From Nitrospirota bacterium (lineage in GTDB: Bacteria > Nitrospirota > Thermodesulfovibrionia > Thermodesulfovibrionales > Dissulfurispiraceae), in the NCBI GenBank assembly GCA_021791055.1, contig JAJYXI010000076.1, forward strand, positions 1 through 36,833: a stretch of 36,833 bases of DNA. Direction: 5' to 3'. The notes under the pieces were generated by a model. It was not told the DNA's origin and searched no databases. It saw only the letters and a list, made by a program, of their open reading frames with translations. A program made the position numbers and the translations under genes. Within the stretch, counting starts at the first letter, position 1, and every line of letters starts with the position of its first letter. This document shows positions 7,137 to 15,493 of the stretch, one piece after another.

Positions 7137-9260
7137 TCATGCTCCCGCCGATTTCAGCGCATTCTGATAGAACTTCCTCGCATACTCCTTCACCATTCTT
7201 CTGGCGCTGAAAAGAGGCGCTGTGCTTTTAATGGCCTCTTTCATGACCTTAACCCATCCGTGAGGTATGCCATCATCATCCACTTTGTAAAATAATGGAA
7301 TAATCTCCTTCTCCATGAGTTCATAAATGGCTTCTGCATCCTCCTCATCATTCCCCTTCCCGCTGAATGCCCAGCCATTTTTACCGTTAAACCCCTCTAT
7401 CCACCAGCCGTCAAGAATACTCAGATGCGGAACGCTATTCAGAGATGCCTTCATCCCGCTGGTTCCGCATGCCTCCAGCGGCGGTATGGGATTGTTGAGC
7501 CATACATCCACTCCATGGGTCATATACTGGGCCAGTTGTTCATCATAATCCTCCACAAAGGCTATCCTTCCTCCGAGGGCAGGGTCGTGGGCAGAATTGA
7601 AAATCCTCTGGAGAATCCTTTTCCCCGGGTCATCTGCCGGATGGGCCTTGCCTGCAAATATTATCTGAAGCGGCCTCCAGCGATTATTTAAAAGTTTCTT
7701 TAATCTCTCCATGTTATGAAAGATTAAATCTGCCCTTTTATAGGTGGCAAAACGCCGGGCAAAGCCAATGGTCAAGGCAGATGGATCAAGCAAAGTCCCT
7801 CCGGCAACAATATTTGTAGGGCTGATCCGATTTTCCACCCATCTCTGGCGCGCCCTATCATGTATGAAATTAATAAGCTTCATCTTCAGCCAGTAATGGG
7901 TCTGCCACAGCTCCTTATCAGGGATGTCGTCTATCAATTCCCAGATAGCAGGATTGTCATGGTCTTCCAGCCAATCGGGTCCTGAGTATTTATTAAAAAG
8001 GAGCTGCATCTTCGGCTCGATCCATGTGGGAACATGAATTCCGTTGGTTACGGAATCGATGGGGATGTCTTCTTCTTTTGTGTCAGGCCAGAGGGATTGC
8101 CACATCCTTCTGGAGACCTCTCCGTGTCTCTTACTGACGCCATTGTGATAAGCGGACATTCTAAGGGCAAAGGCGGTCATATTGAAACCGGCATCCGGGT
8201 CGCCTGATTGAATTCCCATTCTTAAGAATTCATCCCTGTTTAATCCCAAAATAGGATAGTAGTGGCCGAAATATTTATCCATCAGATGAAATGGGAAGAC
8301 ATCATGGCCTGCTGGAACGGGCGTGTGTGTTGTAAAAACAGTGGTGGAATGCACATGCTGAACAGCTTCATTGTAACTAATCCCTTCCTCTACCCTCTCC
8401 CTGACCCTTTCCAGAATGGCAAAGGCAGGATGTCCTTCGTTCAGATGAAGCACCGAGTGTTTGATTCCCAGGGTATCCAGAACCTCACTCCCTCCAATGC
8501 CGAGGACTATTTCCTGTCGCAGCCTCTGTTCAATATCGCCAATATAGAGATGGGCGGATATACCCCTGTTCCATGGGTCGTTTATCTCTATATCCGTATC
8601 CATAAGATAGAGTGGTATCCTTCCAACCTGGACCTTCCATACAGCCACATGGATTGGAGGCTCAATAAAAGGCACCTTTACAACAAGCTGCTCTCCCTTT
8701 TCATTTAAAACCCTTGAAATAGGAGCAGCATCCCTGTCGAGGACCTCGTCCACATTTTCCTGCCAGCCGTCCGAGCGGATCTTCTGTCTTAAATATCCTT
8801 CTGGATACATGAAGCCCACCGCCACAAGAGGCACTCCTAAGTCGCTGCATTCCTTGATATGATCACCTGCCAGAAAACCCAATCCGCCTGCATAAAAAGG
8901 CAGGGAATGGTGCAGCCCGTATTCTGCTGAAAAGTAGGCAATGGGAAGGCATTCAGGGTCTGCGATGTTTTCTGAAAACCAGCCGCCCTTTGCATTCATC
9001 TCCTTATGAAACCTTGCAAGCACTGCATCGTAATGGCGGAGATATTCTGGATCGCCTGCAGCAGTTTCCAAAACCTCATGAGGAAGCTCCCTCAGCATCT
9101 TTACCGGATTATGCCTGCACTCCTTCCATATCTGACGGTCCAGCATCTTAAAGAGCATCCTCGCCGCAGGATGCCAGCTCCACCAGAGATTGTATGAGAG
9201 TTCTCCAAGGCCTGCTATCCTGTCGGGAATAAAAGAAAATCGTTCTTTTACATCATCCAT
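7137..9260 (-). CDS. glgP: Alpha-glucan (glycogen/maltodextrin) phosphorylase, GT35
   Basis: The protein is 707 residues, the size of the bacterial/archaeal short alpha-glucan phosphorylase branch (TIGR02094) rather than the ~800-residue E. coli MalP/GlgP type. It phosphorolyses alpha-1,4-glucans to glucose-1-phosphate. Visible family features are the N-terminal LSYNLWWSWHP (21-31), YFSAEYGLHHSLP, AGGLGFLAGDH and the PLP-lysine region EACGTSGMKAS with Lys604, plus SLNSVPHLS and the C-terminal WWIEGF. The start lacks a strong ribosome-binding site but follows the DUF202 stop by only 5 nt, so it probably depends on coupling. It mobilises storage glucan in the cytoplasm. Its link to the redox genes upstream is positional only. 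Confidence 0.93.
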   Translation of the reverse strand: MDDVKERFSFIPDRIAGLGELSYNLWWSWHPAARMLFKMLDRQIWKECRHNPVKMLRELPHEVLETAAGDPEYLRHYDAVLARFHKEMNAKGGWFSENIADPECLPIAYFSAEYGLHHSLPFYAGGLGFLAGDHIKECSDLGVPLVAVGFMYPEGYLRQKIRSDGWQENVDEVLDRDAAPISRVLNEKGEQLVVKVPFIEPPIHVAVWKVQVGRIPLYLMDTDIEINDPWNRGISAHLYIGDIEQRLRQEIVLGIGGSEVLDTLGIKHSVLHLNEGHPAFAILERVRERVEEGISYNEAVQHVHSTTVFTTHTPVPAGHDVFPFHLMDKYFGHYYPILGLNRDEFLRMGIQSGDPDAGFNMTAFALRMSAYHNGVSKRHGEVSRRMWQSLWPDTKEEDIPIDSVTNGIHVPTWIEPKMQLLFNKYSGPDWLEDHDNPAIWELIDDIPDKELWQTHYWLKMKLINFIHDRARQRWVENRISPTNIVAGGTLLDPSALTIGFARRFATYKRADLIFHNMERLKKLLNNRWRPLQIIFAGKAHPADDPGKRILQRIFNSAHDPALGGRIAFVEDYDEQLAQYMTHGVDVWLNNPIPPLEACGTSGMKASLNSVPHLSILDGWWIEGFNGKNGWAFSGKGNDEEDAEAIYELMEKEIIPLFYKVDDDGIPHGWVKVMKEAIKSTAPLFSARRMVKEYARKFYQNALKSAGA

Positions 9261-9265
9261 AAATT

Positions 9266-9682
9266 TTAAATGCTGTGCAGTAAATAAATTACAAGAAATA
9301 TTCCGATTGCAAGGACAGAGATGGTGAGCAGTATGTCGAGTATTAAAGAGGGCTGGTATGCATCTTTATCTATCTGCTTCTCAACTTTCTTATACCTGAT
9401 GAATGAAAGCACTCCCATTAAGGCGCCGAGACCCACAAGAAATATGCCGAAGATTGATGAATAGCCGTGAGAAGGGGGAAGGACATGGGTTTCCGGTAAT
9501 CCTGATTTCCCCAGAAAATACGATATTTGTCTTACGAATAGTGCAAACTTCTCCACAACAAAACCAAAGGCCATTATCCCTATGCTCGTTCTTATCCATG
9601 CAAGGAATGTCCTCTCATTCGCCATGTGCACACGGCGATTGCGGACCTTTGAAGACTTTTTATCTTCTGTCATCTCCGGCAT
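9266..9682 (-). CDS. DUF202 (YidH-like) membrane protein
   Basis: The 138-residue protein has the DUF202 signature HMANERTFLAWIRTS (19-33) leading into a first hydrophobic segment, followed by two more (about 77-95 and 114-136). DUF202 proteins are small inner-membrane proteins of unknown function. The ERTFLAW-IRTSIGI heptads match the unit expanded many times in the proteins at 24625-27457. The start at 9682 has little Shine-Dalgarno support; ATG 9673 (M4) behind CCGGAG is a possible alternative. It sits 10 nt after tatA and 5 nt before glgP, so the three genes look cotranscribed. Confidence 0.85.
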   Translation of the reverse strand: MPEMTEDKKSSKVRNRRVHMANERTFLAWIRTSIGIMAFGFVVEKFALFVRQISYFLGKSGLPETHVLPPSHGYSSIFGIFLVGLGALMGVLSFIRYKKVEKQIDKDAYQPSLILDILLTISVLAIGIFLVIYLLHSI

Positions 9683-9692
9683 ACCGGTGTTT

Positions 9693-9869
9693 TTAATTCT
9701 TCGCTTCTATCTTCTTTTTTTCTTCTGACGGCTCTTCCTCAAGCCCTTTCTTAAACCCCCTTATTGCCTCTCCAAGGCTCTTTCCGAAGGATGGGAGTTT
9801 ACTCGGACCAAATACCACAAGGGCAATAACAAGAACAACCATCATCTCAGGCAATCCAAGACCGAACAT
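9693..9869 (-). CDS. tatA: TatA/E-family twin-arginine translocase subunit
   Basis: This 58-residue protein (MFGLGLPEMM...) has one transmembrane helix (residues 5-20), the conserved hinge FGPSKLPSFGKSLGEAIRGF (20-39, with FGP and the Phe/Gly of the amphipathic helix) and a charged Glu/Lys tail. That is the full layout of TatA. AAGGAGG lies just upstream of the ATG. TatA forms the pore-like element for folded Tat substrates. The Tat-signalled molybdoenzyme at 1-823 is one obvious client. No tatC is in the window. Confidence 0.9.
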   Translation of the reverse strand: MFGLGLPEMMVVLVIALVVFGPSKLPSFGKSLGEAIRGFKKGLEEEPSEEKKKIEAKN

Positions 9870-9912
9870 ATTGACCTCCTTGCCCGAACATTCCGACAGG
9901 CTAATTTAGCAT

Positions 9913-9932
9913 AACAAGCCTTAAAGGCTGTT
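9913..9932 (-). other. Weak hairpin between the LtaS-like gene and tatA
   Basis: On the minus strand AACAGCC and GGCTTGTT can pair around a TTTAA loop with one bulged T. No T-run follows, so it is at best an attenuator or processing site between two genes 67 nt apart. Confidence 0.2.
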
Positions 9933-9936
9933 TACA

Positions 9937-11859
9937 TCAAAACTTATTCAGATTATGTTCGAATAAATAATTTGCTCCCTGATAATAGCTTACTGCCTCA
10001 TTTAGCAGGTTCGGGTCGGGCGGTAACTTTCTTGCCTCGCCTGTATCCCTGTTGAATTGATACACTGCAGCCTCTTTCTTTATGTCAAGGACTACAAGCC
10101 TGTCATTCTTTACATACCCGAGTTTCTGATACGTTCCAATGAGCGCCCTCTCCTGTTCAGGCTGCATTTTAAAGATGTCTTTACCGAAAAATTTAGTCCT
10201 ATAACTGAAGTTCAAAAGCCCCAAAACAGTGGGGGCAATATCTATCTGGCTCGCCAGCTTATCTATCCTCTGCGGTGAAAAGTGCGATGGGGAATAGATA
10301 AGAAGGGGGATTTCATATCTTTTAACAGGCAGTGATGTCTTTCCTGCCGATCCCGCGCAGTGGTCTGCAACAATAACAAAAACAGTGTCTTTAAACCACG
10401 GCTCTTTCTGCGCATCACGTATTAATTTGCCAATCGCATAATCGGCATATTTGACAGCCCCTTCCCTTCCGGAATGTGATGGTATGTCTATCCTGCCGTC
10501 AGGATAGGTATATGGTCTGTGGTTTGAGGTTGTCATGATAAGCGCAAAGAAGGGTTTATTATTTCCATACGACTTATTGAACTCTTTGATGGATTTATTG
10601 AACAGGTCTTCGTCGCTTACACCCCAGGCATTCTCAAAAACAACTTCGTTCCTGGCAAAATCTGTCCTGTCAACAATGTTATCAAAACCGTTATGGCTGA
10701 AGAAGTAATTCATGTTATCGAAATATCCGTAACCTCCGTAAAAGAATTTCGTATCATAACCTTTGCTTTTCATCATAAAACCCCACGAGAACATATTCTC
10801 GTTGTTCGGGCGTTTGACTAAAGACCTTCCGGGAGTCGGAGGGACCGATAGTGTAACGGCCTCAAGACCCCTGTCTGTCCTCGTTCCTGTGGCATGCATA
10901 TTTGTAAATAGGATGCTTTCCTTTGCAAGCCTATCGAGGTTCGGGGTAAGATTATTCCTGTTGCCGAAAACGCCGAGGAATTCTGCACTGAAGCTCTCTT
11001 CCACTATGACCACCACATTGAGCCTTTTTTCTTCGCCTGTATTTTTGATTTCTCTCGTAATATCAAAAATATTGTCATCAGCAAAAGAGTTGTTGCGCTC
11101 GCTCAGAAGGAATCTTAATTTTTGAAAGACTGCCCTGTCGTCTCTTGTTGCATAAAATGTCTCGTAGTTTATCTTGTTGTTCCTGAATGCCGCAAAAAGG
11201 CTGTATATACCGTTGGCAGAAAGCTCATTTGCATAATTATTGGCAGATATCTTTGCCCAATCCAGATCAACGAATACGAAGGAGAGTATCGGAATAAAAA
11301 TGAATACAAAACCGATCTTAATTCTTTGTTTTAAGCTGCTTCTTACCGCTATGGATGAATCAATCAATTTCCTGAAAGATATGAGGATTATTAATGATAT
11401 AACTGCGATTGCAGTCAGAATAGCAGGCATGGGATAGGATTCCATGATATTCTTCACCACTTCATGGGTATAGATGAGGTAGTCCACAGCGATGAAATTG
11501 AACCTGACCCCGAACTCGTCAAAGAAAAAGTATTCTGCAAAACTGTTGAAAACAAGCAAATACAGGATAACGAAAGAGAAGAGGTAGATTACAGGCTTAT
11601 GAAACCTGCCTTGATAAATTTTATCAGGGATAACTGTCAGGTAAAGGACCAGAGGAATTGAAAAATAAGCTGCGGCAACAATATCAAAGAAAAGGCCCAC
11701 ACCGTAAATCTTGACCAGAAGCCATGGTGTCAAATCAAGGACAGGCAAGGATTTAGCAAGCAGGATTGTCCTTGTGATAAAGGAAAGCGCTATAAATACT
11801 GCAAAAAATAAATAGAGGCCGCCGAAGCGGCCATTAACAGATATCTGTTTTGTCTTCAT
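9937..11859 (-). CDS. LtaS-like membrane sulfatase-fold phosphoglycerol transferase
   Basis: The 640-residue protein has five or so N-terminal transmembrane helices (about 13-200) and a large extracytoplasmic alkaline-phosphatase/sulfatase-fold domain (about 278-600). Family motifs are VVVIVEESFSAEFLG (282-296, Glu288 a metal ligand), TGTRTDRG (324-331, containing the presumed catalytic Thr) and FVIVADHCAG near residue 475. This is the lipoteichoic-acid synthase/OpgB-like family, which moves phosphoglycerol or phosphoethanolamine groups from lipids onto periplasmic glycans or envelope polymers. In a Gram-negative host an OpgB-like or lipid-modifying role is more likely than LTA synthesis. It starts 6 nt after degP and so appears to be part of the sigma-54-driven envelope operon. 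Confidence 0.85.
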   Translation of the reverse strand: MKTKQISVNGRFGGLYLFFAVFIALSFITRTILLAKSLPVLDLTPWLLVKIYGVGLFFDIVAAAYFSIPLVLYLTVIPDKIYQGRFHKPVIYLFSFVILYLLVFNSFAEYFFFDEFGVRFNFIAVDYLIYTHEVVKNIMESYPMPAILTAIAVISLIILISFRKLIDSSIAVRSSLKQRIKIGFVFIFIPILSFVFVDLDWAKISANNYANELSANGIYSLFAAFRNNKINYETFYATRDDRAVFQKLRFLLSERNNSFADDNIFDITREIKNTGEEKRLNVVVIVEESFSAEFLGVFGNRNNLTPNLDRLAKESILFTNMHATGTRTDRGLEAVTLSVPPTPGRSLVKRPNNENMFSWGFMMKSKGYDTKFFYGGYGYFDNMNYFFSHNGFDNIVDRTDFARNEVVFENAWGVSDEDLFNKSIKEFNKSYGNNKPFFALIMTTSNHRPYTYPDGRIDIPSHSGREGAVKYADYAIGKLIRDAQKEPWFKDTVFVIVADHCAGSAGKTSLPVKRYEIPLLIYSPSHFSPQRIDKLASQIDIAPTVLGLLNFSYRTKFFGKDIFKMQPEQERALIGTYQKLGYVKNDRLVVLDIKKEAAVYQFNRDTGEARKLPPDPNLLNEAVSYYQGANYLFEHNLNKF

Positions 11860-11865
11860 ATAGGC

Positions 11866-13296
11866 TCACGATATTTTAATTGATACATAAAAGGTCTGTC
11901 CACCTCTTTTTATCAGTAAAAGGACATGCCTGTCTTTCCCCGTTTTCTCCATCACATTTTCGTAATCCTTCATATTTCTGATCGTTTTTCGATTAACTTC
12001 CTTGATGACATCGCCGGCCTGAATGCCTGCCTCTTCTGCAGGGCTGTTAGGTGCAACACCCACCACCACAACTCCGTTCTTGTCTTTAATCCTTAATTGA
12101 TGCGCCCATCGCGGTGTTATATCATCAACCCTCATTCCCAGCGACCCTTCGGATACAGGCATCTGAGCCCTCATCCTTTCCTCTGTTAATTCCACCACCG
12201 TGATCTTTAAATCCATTTCTTTGCCGTTCCTTATTACTTTTATATCCACAGTTTTACCAACCGGGGTTTCGGCAACCATCCTCGGAAGGTCCGACATCTG
12301 TTTAATATCTTTCCCGTTAAATGCAATAATGACATCCCCTCTTTTTACTCCGGCTTTCTCTGCAGGGCTTCCATTCACAACGCCTCCAACAAGCGCTCCC
12401 TTTGGCTCTTTCAGTCCAAAGGACTGCGCAATTTCAGGGGTTACTGTCTGCACAGAAACACCAATCCATCCCCTGACCACCTTACCCTTTTCTTTAAGCT
12501 GGCCGACCACATTCTTGGCCATATTGCCCGGTATGGCAAAGCCGATGCCCTGTCCGCTTGCAATTATGGCCGAATTTATGCCGATGACCTCTCCCTTTAA
12601 ATTAATCAAAGGGCCTCCGCTATTGCCAGGATTGATGGGTGCATCTGTCTGGAGGAAATTGTCATAGGGGCCCGAACCGATTACTCTACCGGTAGCGCTG
12701 ATTATTCCCTGAGTAACGGTATGCTCAAGTCCAAATGGATTGCCGATGGCAAGAACCCAGTCACCTACCCTGATTTTGTCGGAATCACCAAGCGGAAGCA
12801 CAGGAAGGTTTTTAAACAGGGTCGTAATCTTTATGAGTGCAAGGTCTGTCTTTGGATCCCTGCCTATAACCTTTGCCTTGAATTCCCTGCCGTCTGCGAG
12901 CTTTACTTTTATCTCGTCTGCGCCCTCCACAACATGATTGTTAGTAATGATATAACCGTCCTTATCGATGATAAATCCGGAGCCGAGGCTCTGCTGTTTC
13001 AATTCCCTGTCGGGAATATCATTACCAAAAAATCTTTTGAAGAAATCTCCAAAAGGTCCCTGTTCATCGGGGCCGAAGAAATGTCTGAACGGACTTCCAG
13101 GAATCCTTACCGTAGTCGTTGTACTGATATTTACCACTGCAGGCTTAGCCTTCTCTGCAAGATCGGCGAATGATTGCGGGAAACCGATGACCTCGGAACC
13201 TCTCTTGCTCTCACATCCTGCCTGTGAGCCAATGAAGATTCCCATAACGATCGATAACAGGACAACCATTACAAATGTTGCAAGATTCTTTCTCAT
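11866..13296 (-). CDS. degP: DegP/HtrA-family periplasmic serine protease (lipoprotein)
   Basis: This 476-residue Do-family protease has a trypsin-like domain with catalytic His121 (TNNHVV), Asp151 (DPKTDLALI) and Ser226 (PGNSGGPL), followed by two PDZ domains (about 255-350 and 365-475). The N-terminus has a hydrophobic leader ending in a lipobox-like GSQAGC with Cys28, so it is probably a membrane-anchored lipoprotein, which is not usual for E. coli DegP. It degrades or refolds damaged envelope proteins. Its ATG overlaps the stop of the PAS kinase gene (ATGA) and has AGGAGG upstream, so it should be expressed from the same sigma-54 promoter. Confidence 0.94.
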   Translation of the reverse strand: MRKNLATFVMVVLLSIVMGIFIGSQAGCESKRGSEVIGFPQSFADLAEKAKPAVVNISTTTTVRIPGSPFRHFFGPDEQGPFGDFFKRFFGNDIPDRELKQQSLGSGFIIDKDGYIITNNHVVEGADEIKVKLADGREFKAKVIGRDPKTDLALIKITTLFKNLPVLPLGDSDKIRVGDWVLAIGNPFGLEHTVTQGIISATGRVIGSGPYDNFLQTDAPINPGNSGGPLINLKGEVIGINSAIIASGQGIGFAIPGNMAKNVVGQLKEKGKVVRGWIGVSVQTVTPEIAQSFGLKEPKGALVGGVVNGSPAEKAGVKRGDVIIAFNGKDIKQMSDLPRMVAETPVGKTVDIKVIRNGKEMDLKITVVELTEERMRAQMPVSEGSLGMRVDDITPRWAHQLRIKDKNGVVVVGVAPNSPAEEAGIQAGDVIKEVNRKTIRNMKDYENVMEKTGKDRHVLLLIKRGGQTFYVSIKIS

Positions 13297-14741
13297 GACC
13301 TTCCTCCTTTATCTCCTGAAATTTGTGTTGAAGCAAACTCCTCAGTACATGCCGGAAGATAGATATGAAAAGTTGTTCCTGAACCTGCTTCGGATTCAAC
13401 ACCGATGTATCCATCATGATTTTTAATGATGGAATAAGCAACTGCAAGACCGAGGCCTGTTCCCTTTATGCTGCTCATCTCTTTAGTTGTAAAATATGGG
13501 TCAAAGATTCTTTGAAGATGCTCCTGCGGAATTCCCACTCCACGATCTTCTATGCTTATTTTAATGTATTTTCCTTCCTTTAACGGAATGCCGTCTTCTG
13601 GAGAGATATTCACATTTTCAGCACGAATACCCACAATCCCGCCATCGGGCATGGCCTCCTTTGCATTGAGGAGGATATTATGTATAGCATGGCTTATCTG
13701 CCCTGCATCAGCCTCAACGGCCCGGAGGTTTTCAGAGATGAAAAGTTTATAACCAACAGTGCTGCCGCGGAGCAAGAAATCGGCGGAATCCTTTATCAAT
13801 TGATATATGGAAGCCCTTTGTCTGTGGGGTTCCTCGCCCTTCGCAAAGACGAGCAGGTGGTGCGTCAATGCCTTTGCCCTGATGCACGCCTCCTCTGCCG
13901 ATGCCAGTTCTTCGAGTATATTATCAGGCAGCTTCGTCTGGAGTTTCGCCAGGAAAATGTTTCCGGTAATGACCGTAAGCAGATTATTGAAGTCATGGGC
14001 CATGCCTCCGGCCAGAACGCCTATGGATTCAAGTTTTTTCGCCTTAAGAAGTTCATCTTCCATTCTCCTGATTTGTGTGATATCGGTCATAACTCCAACA
14101 AGTCCTTCCACAGTTCCGTTTATTCTTGAGAATGGGGACTTATGAACCATGACATTGTGGAGGGAGCCATCGGCATACCGGAAAGAGATCTCATAAACCT
14201 GAATATTTCTTGTCTTAAAGAGTTCTTCATCCTTTTCATGGTAAATGTCAGCAAGTTTACCTGGAGCTATATCGTAAACAGTTTTGCCGATTGTCTTTTC
14301 CTTTGGCAGGCCGACGCACTCCTCAAATGTCCTGTTGCAGCCGAGATATTTGCCCTCTGTATTTTTATAAAAGATAGGGGCAGGTATTGCATCAATCAAT
14401 ATCTGCATGAAATGGAGATTTTCAGCGAGCGCCTTCTGGTAGCGCCTTCGTTCTGTTATATCCCTATGGATTATTACAATGGCTGATGAGACAGAGACAA
14501 TGGCAAAGATGCTGCCAAGAAAGATTATTGAAATCGCCTTTCCGGCATCGGCATCGGCTTTCTTGATATGTTTTTCAACAAAGGCTGCATCTCTGTCGTT
14601 CATTTTAATTGCTTCAATTATTTCACGATACGCTTCTCTGTTTGTCTCAACAAGCTCATTTATGCTCATGTATGAAGCTATCCCTATAATAAGCATAATA
14701 ATTAGCGCTATTGCAAAGCCCGTATAAATTCTCTTCTCCAT
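13293..14741 (-). CDS. PAS-domain membrane sensor histidine kinase
   Basis: The protein of 482 residues from ATG 14741 has an N-terminal transmembrane helix, a short periplasmic loop, a second helix (~71-92), a PAS domain (~107-225, YKNTEGKYLGCNRTFEE), and HisKA with AHDFNNLLTVITGN (phospho-accepting His249), then HATPase_c with DRGVGIP and GTGLGLAVAYSI. The longer open frame begins only with TTG at 14774, and a sigma-54 promoter (14770-14785) overlaps that codon, so ATG 14741 with GGAAGCGG before it is the better start. The HDFNN H-box is typical of kinases paired with NtrC-type regulators. The closest such regulator here is at 17143. Cotranscription with degP suggests it monitors the envelope or redox state. 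Confidence 0.88.
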   Translation of the reverse strand: MEKRIYTGFAIALIIMLIIGIASYMSINELVETNREAYREIIEAIKMNDRDAAFVEKHIKKADADAGKAISIIFLGSIFAIVSVSSAIVIIHRDITERRRYQKALAENLHFMQILIDAIPAPIFYKNTEGKYLGCNRTFEECVGLPKEKTIGKTVYDIAPGKLADIYHEKDEELFKTRNIQVYEISFRYADGSLHNVMVHKSPFSRINGTVEGLVGVMTDITQIRRMEDELLKAKKLESIGVLAGGMAHDFNNLLTVITGNIFLAKLQTKLPDNILEELASAEEACIRAKALTHHLLVFAKGEEPHRQRASIYQLIKDSADFLLRGSTVGYKLFISENLRAVEADAGQISHAIHNILLNAKEAMPDGGIVGIRAENVNISPEDGIPLKEGKYIKISIEDRGVGIPQEHLQRIFDPYFTTKEMSSIKGTGLGLAVAYSIIKNHDGYIGVESEAGSGTTFHIYLPACTEEFASTQISGDKGGRS

Positions 14742-14769
14742 TGACCGCTTCCAAACTTTTTTAATATTA

Positions 14770-14785
14770 AACAAATCCCGTGCCA
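14770..14785 (-). promoter_or_regulatory. Sigma-54 (RpoN) promoter for the PAS kinase-degP operon
   Basis: The minus strand reads TGGCACGGGATTTGTT. This matches the TGGCACN5TTGCW consensus at the GG (-24) block perfectly and at the -12 block except GT for GC, with exactly ten bases between. The expected transcription start near 14759 precedes ATG 14741. Confidence 0.7.
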
Positions 14786-14854
14786 GAGTGGATAAAAATA
14801 AAATGATTGAAAATCATATACTTTAAAAGCCGAAGAAATGAAAACAGCGTCAAA

Positions 14855-14925
14855 TGCAAAAATATAATTGCAGGCAGTGCAATATCCTCTTTGCACATAT
14901 AAAGAGCCTGCAAATTTTCTTTGCA
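14855..14925 (-). promoter_or_regulatory. Three TGCAA-N7/8-TTGCA boxes (putative enhancer sites)
   Basis: Palindromic boxes lie at 14855-14872, 14878-14895 (both TGCAA-N8-TTGCA) and 14909-14925 (N7). They sit about 70 to 140 bp upstream of the sigma-54 -24 element, where NtrC-type activators bind. The same box occurs upstream of the exporter gene at 17100-17136, beside the NtrC-type regulator gene, which is the likely binder. Confidence 0.6.
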
Positions 14926-14945
14926 CCCGACCTCTGCAAAATACA

Positions 14946-15159
14946 ACCTAAGTTGAGCGATTTTATGGATAGCAGGTGTGCCGAAAAGCCTTTAGTCCAC
15001 GTACTTTAAAACCACAATCTCTTTCCCGTCCTCTACGACTGTGGTCACTTATTAAGTAAAGCATATGTAATCTTTTGATAAACTGGCAACCAACACTTAC
15101 TAAAGGCTTTGAGGCATACCTGTTATCCATGTGATGCGAAAGAATCGCTCAATTTGGGT
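14946..15159. repeat. Imperfect 214-bp palindromic element
   Basis: The arms 14946-14996 and about 15099-15159 are inverted copies over some 45 bases; ACCTAAGTTGAGCGATT pairs with AATCGCTCAATTTGGGT, and the match continues to AAAGCCTTTAGT with an 11-12 base insertion in the right arm. The inner ~100 bases contain a smaller inverted pair (CCACA/TGTGG around 15012-15043). No reading frame is evident. It could be a MITE-like element or a structured RNA. This fills the gene-free stretch between the kinase promoter region and the exporter operon terminator. Confidence 0.6.
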
Positions 15160-15190
15160 AAAAAAGGGCAGGAGGGGGGGCTTCCTGCCC
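15159..15190 (-). terminator. Rho-independent terminator of the exporter operon
   Basis: On the minus strand GGGCAGGA, a C-rich loop and TCCTGCCC are followed by TTTTTT. The stem has eight perfect pairs. It lies 15 nt after the stop of the small Cys-rich gene. Confidence 0.9.
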
Positions 15191-15205
15191 GGTTCCGGGT
15201 TGGCT

Positions 15206-15481
15206 TTATAAACGGGGCATAAGCGAAGACTGGCTGTCTTCTATATCAACCCGGGATTGCAATCCTGCTGTAGAATGCTCAAAGTCCGCGCACTGCTTTC
15301 GCGGGGAAATGAATAGCCCATGGCGACTGCATACTCCGGCATTGCTCCTTACAGAGGCATACGCAGAACTCAGCGAATTTAATCCGGGGAAGGCATCCTC
15401 TATTTCCGCAGGATCATCGCTGAAATATCTGCAGTCAGAGCAGCTATAAAGCATCGTAATACTGTAAAGTAACCTTTTCAT
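15206..15481 (-). CDS. Small Cys-rich hypothetical protein
   Basis: This 91-residue protein begins MKRLLYSITMLYSCSDCRYF and has the spacing CSDC...CSRHG...KQCADFEH. Four or five cysteines with a C-terminal acidic Phe-Glu context resemble small metal- or Fe-S-binding proteins. I do not recognise a named family. GGAGGAGAGG precedes its ATG, and the gene lies 12 nt after the exporter and just before the terminator, so it is probably a real second gene of that operon. Confidence 0.6.
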   Translation of the reverse strand: MKRLLYSITMLYSCSDCRYFSDDPAEIEDAFPGLNSLSSAYASVRSNAGVCSRHGLFISPRKQCADFEHSTAGLQSRVDIEDSQSSLMPRL

Positions 15482-15493
15482 ATCCTCTCCTCC

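Noticed and set aside
14775-15205. Possible tRNA or known riboswitch in the gene-free stretch
   Set aside because: No cloverleaf or T-loop GTTCRANNC was found in the right arrangement, and no riboswitch core was recognised. Only the palindrome and enhancer boxes are supported.
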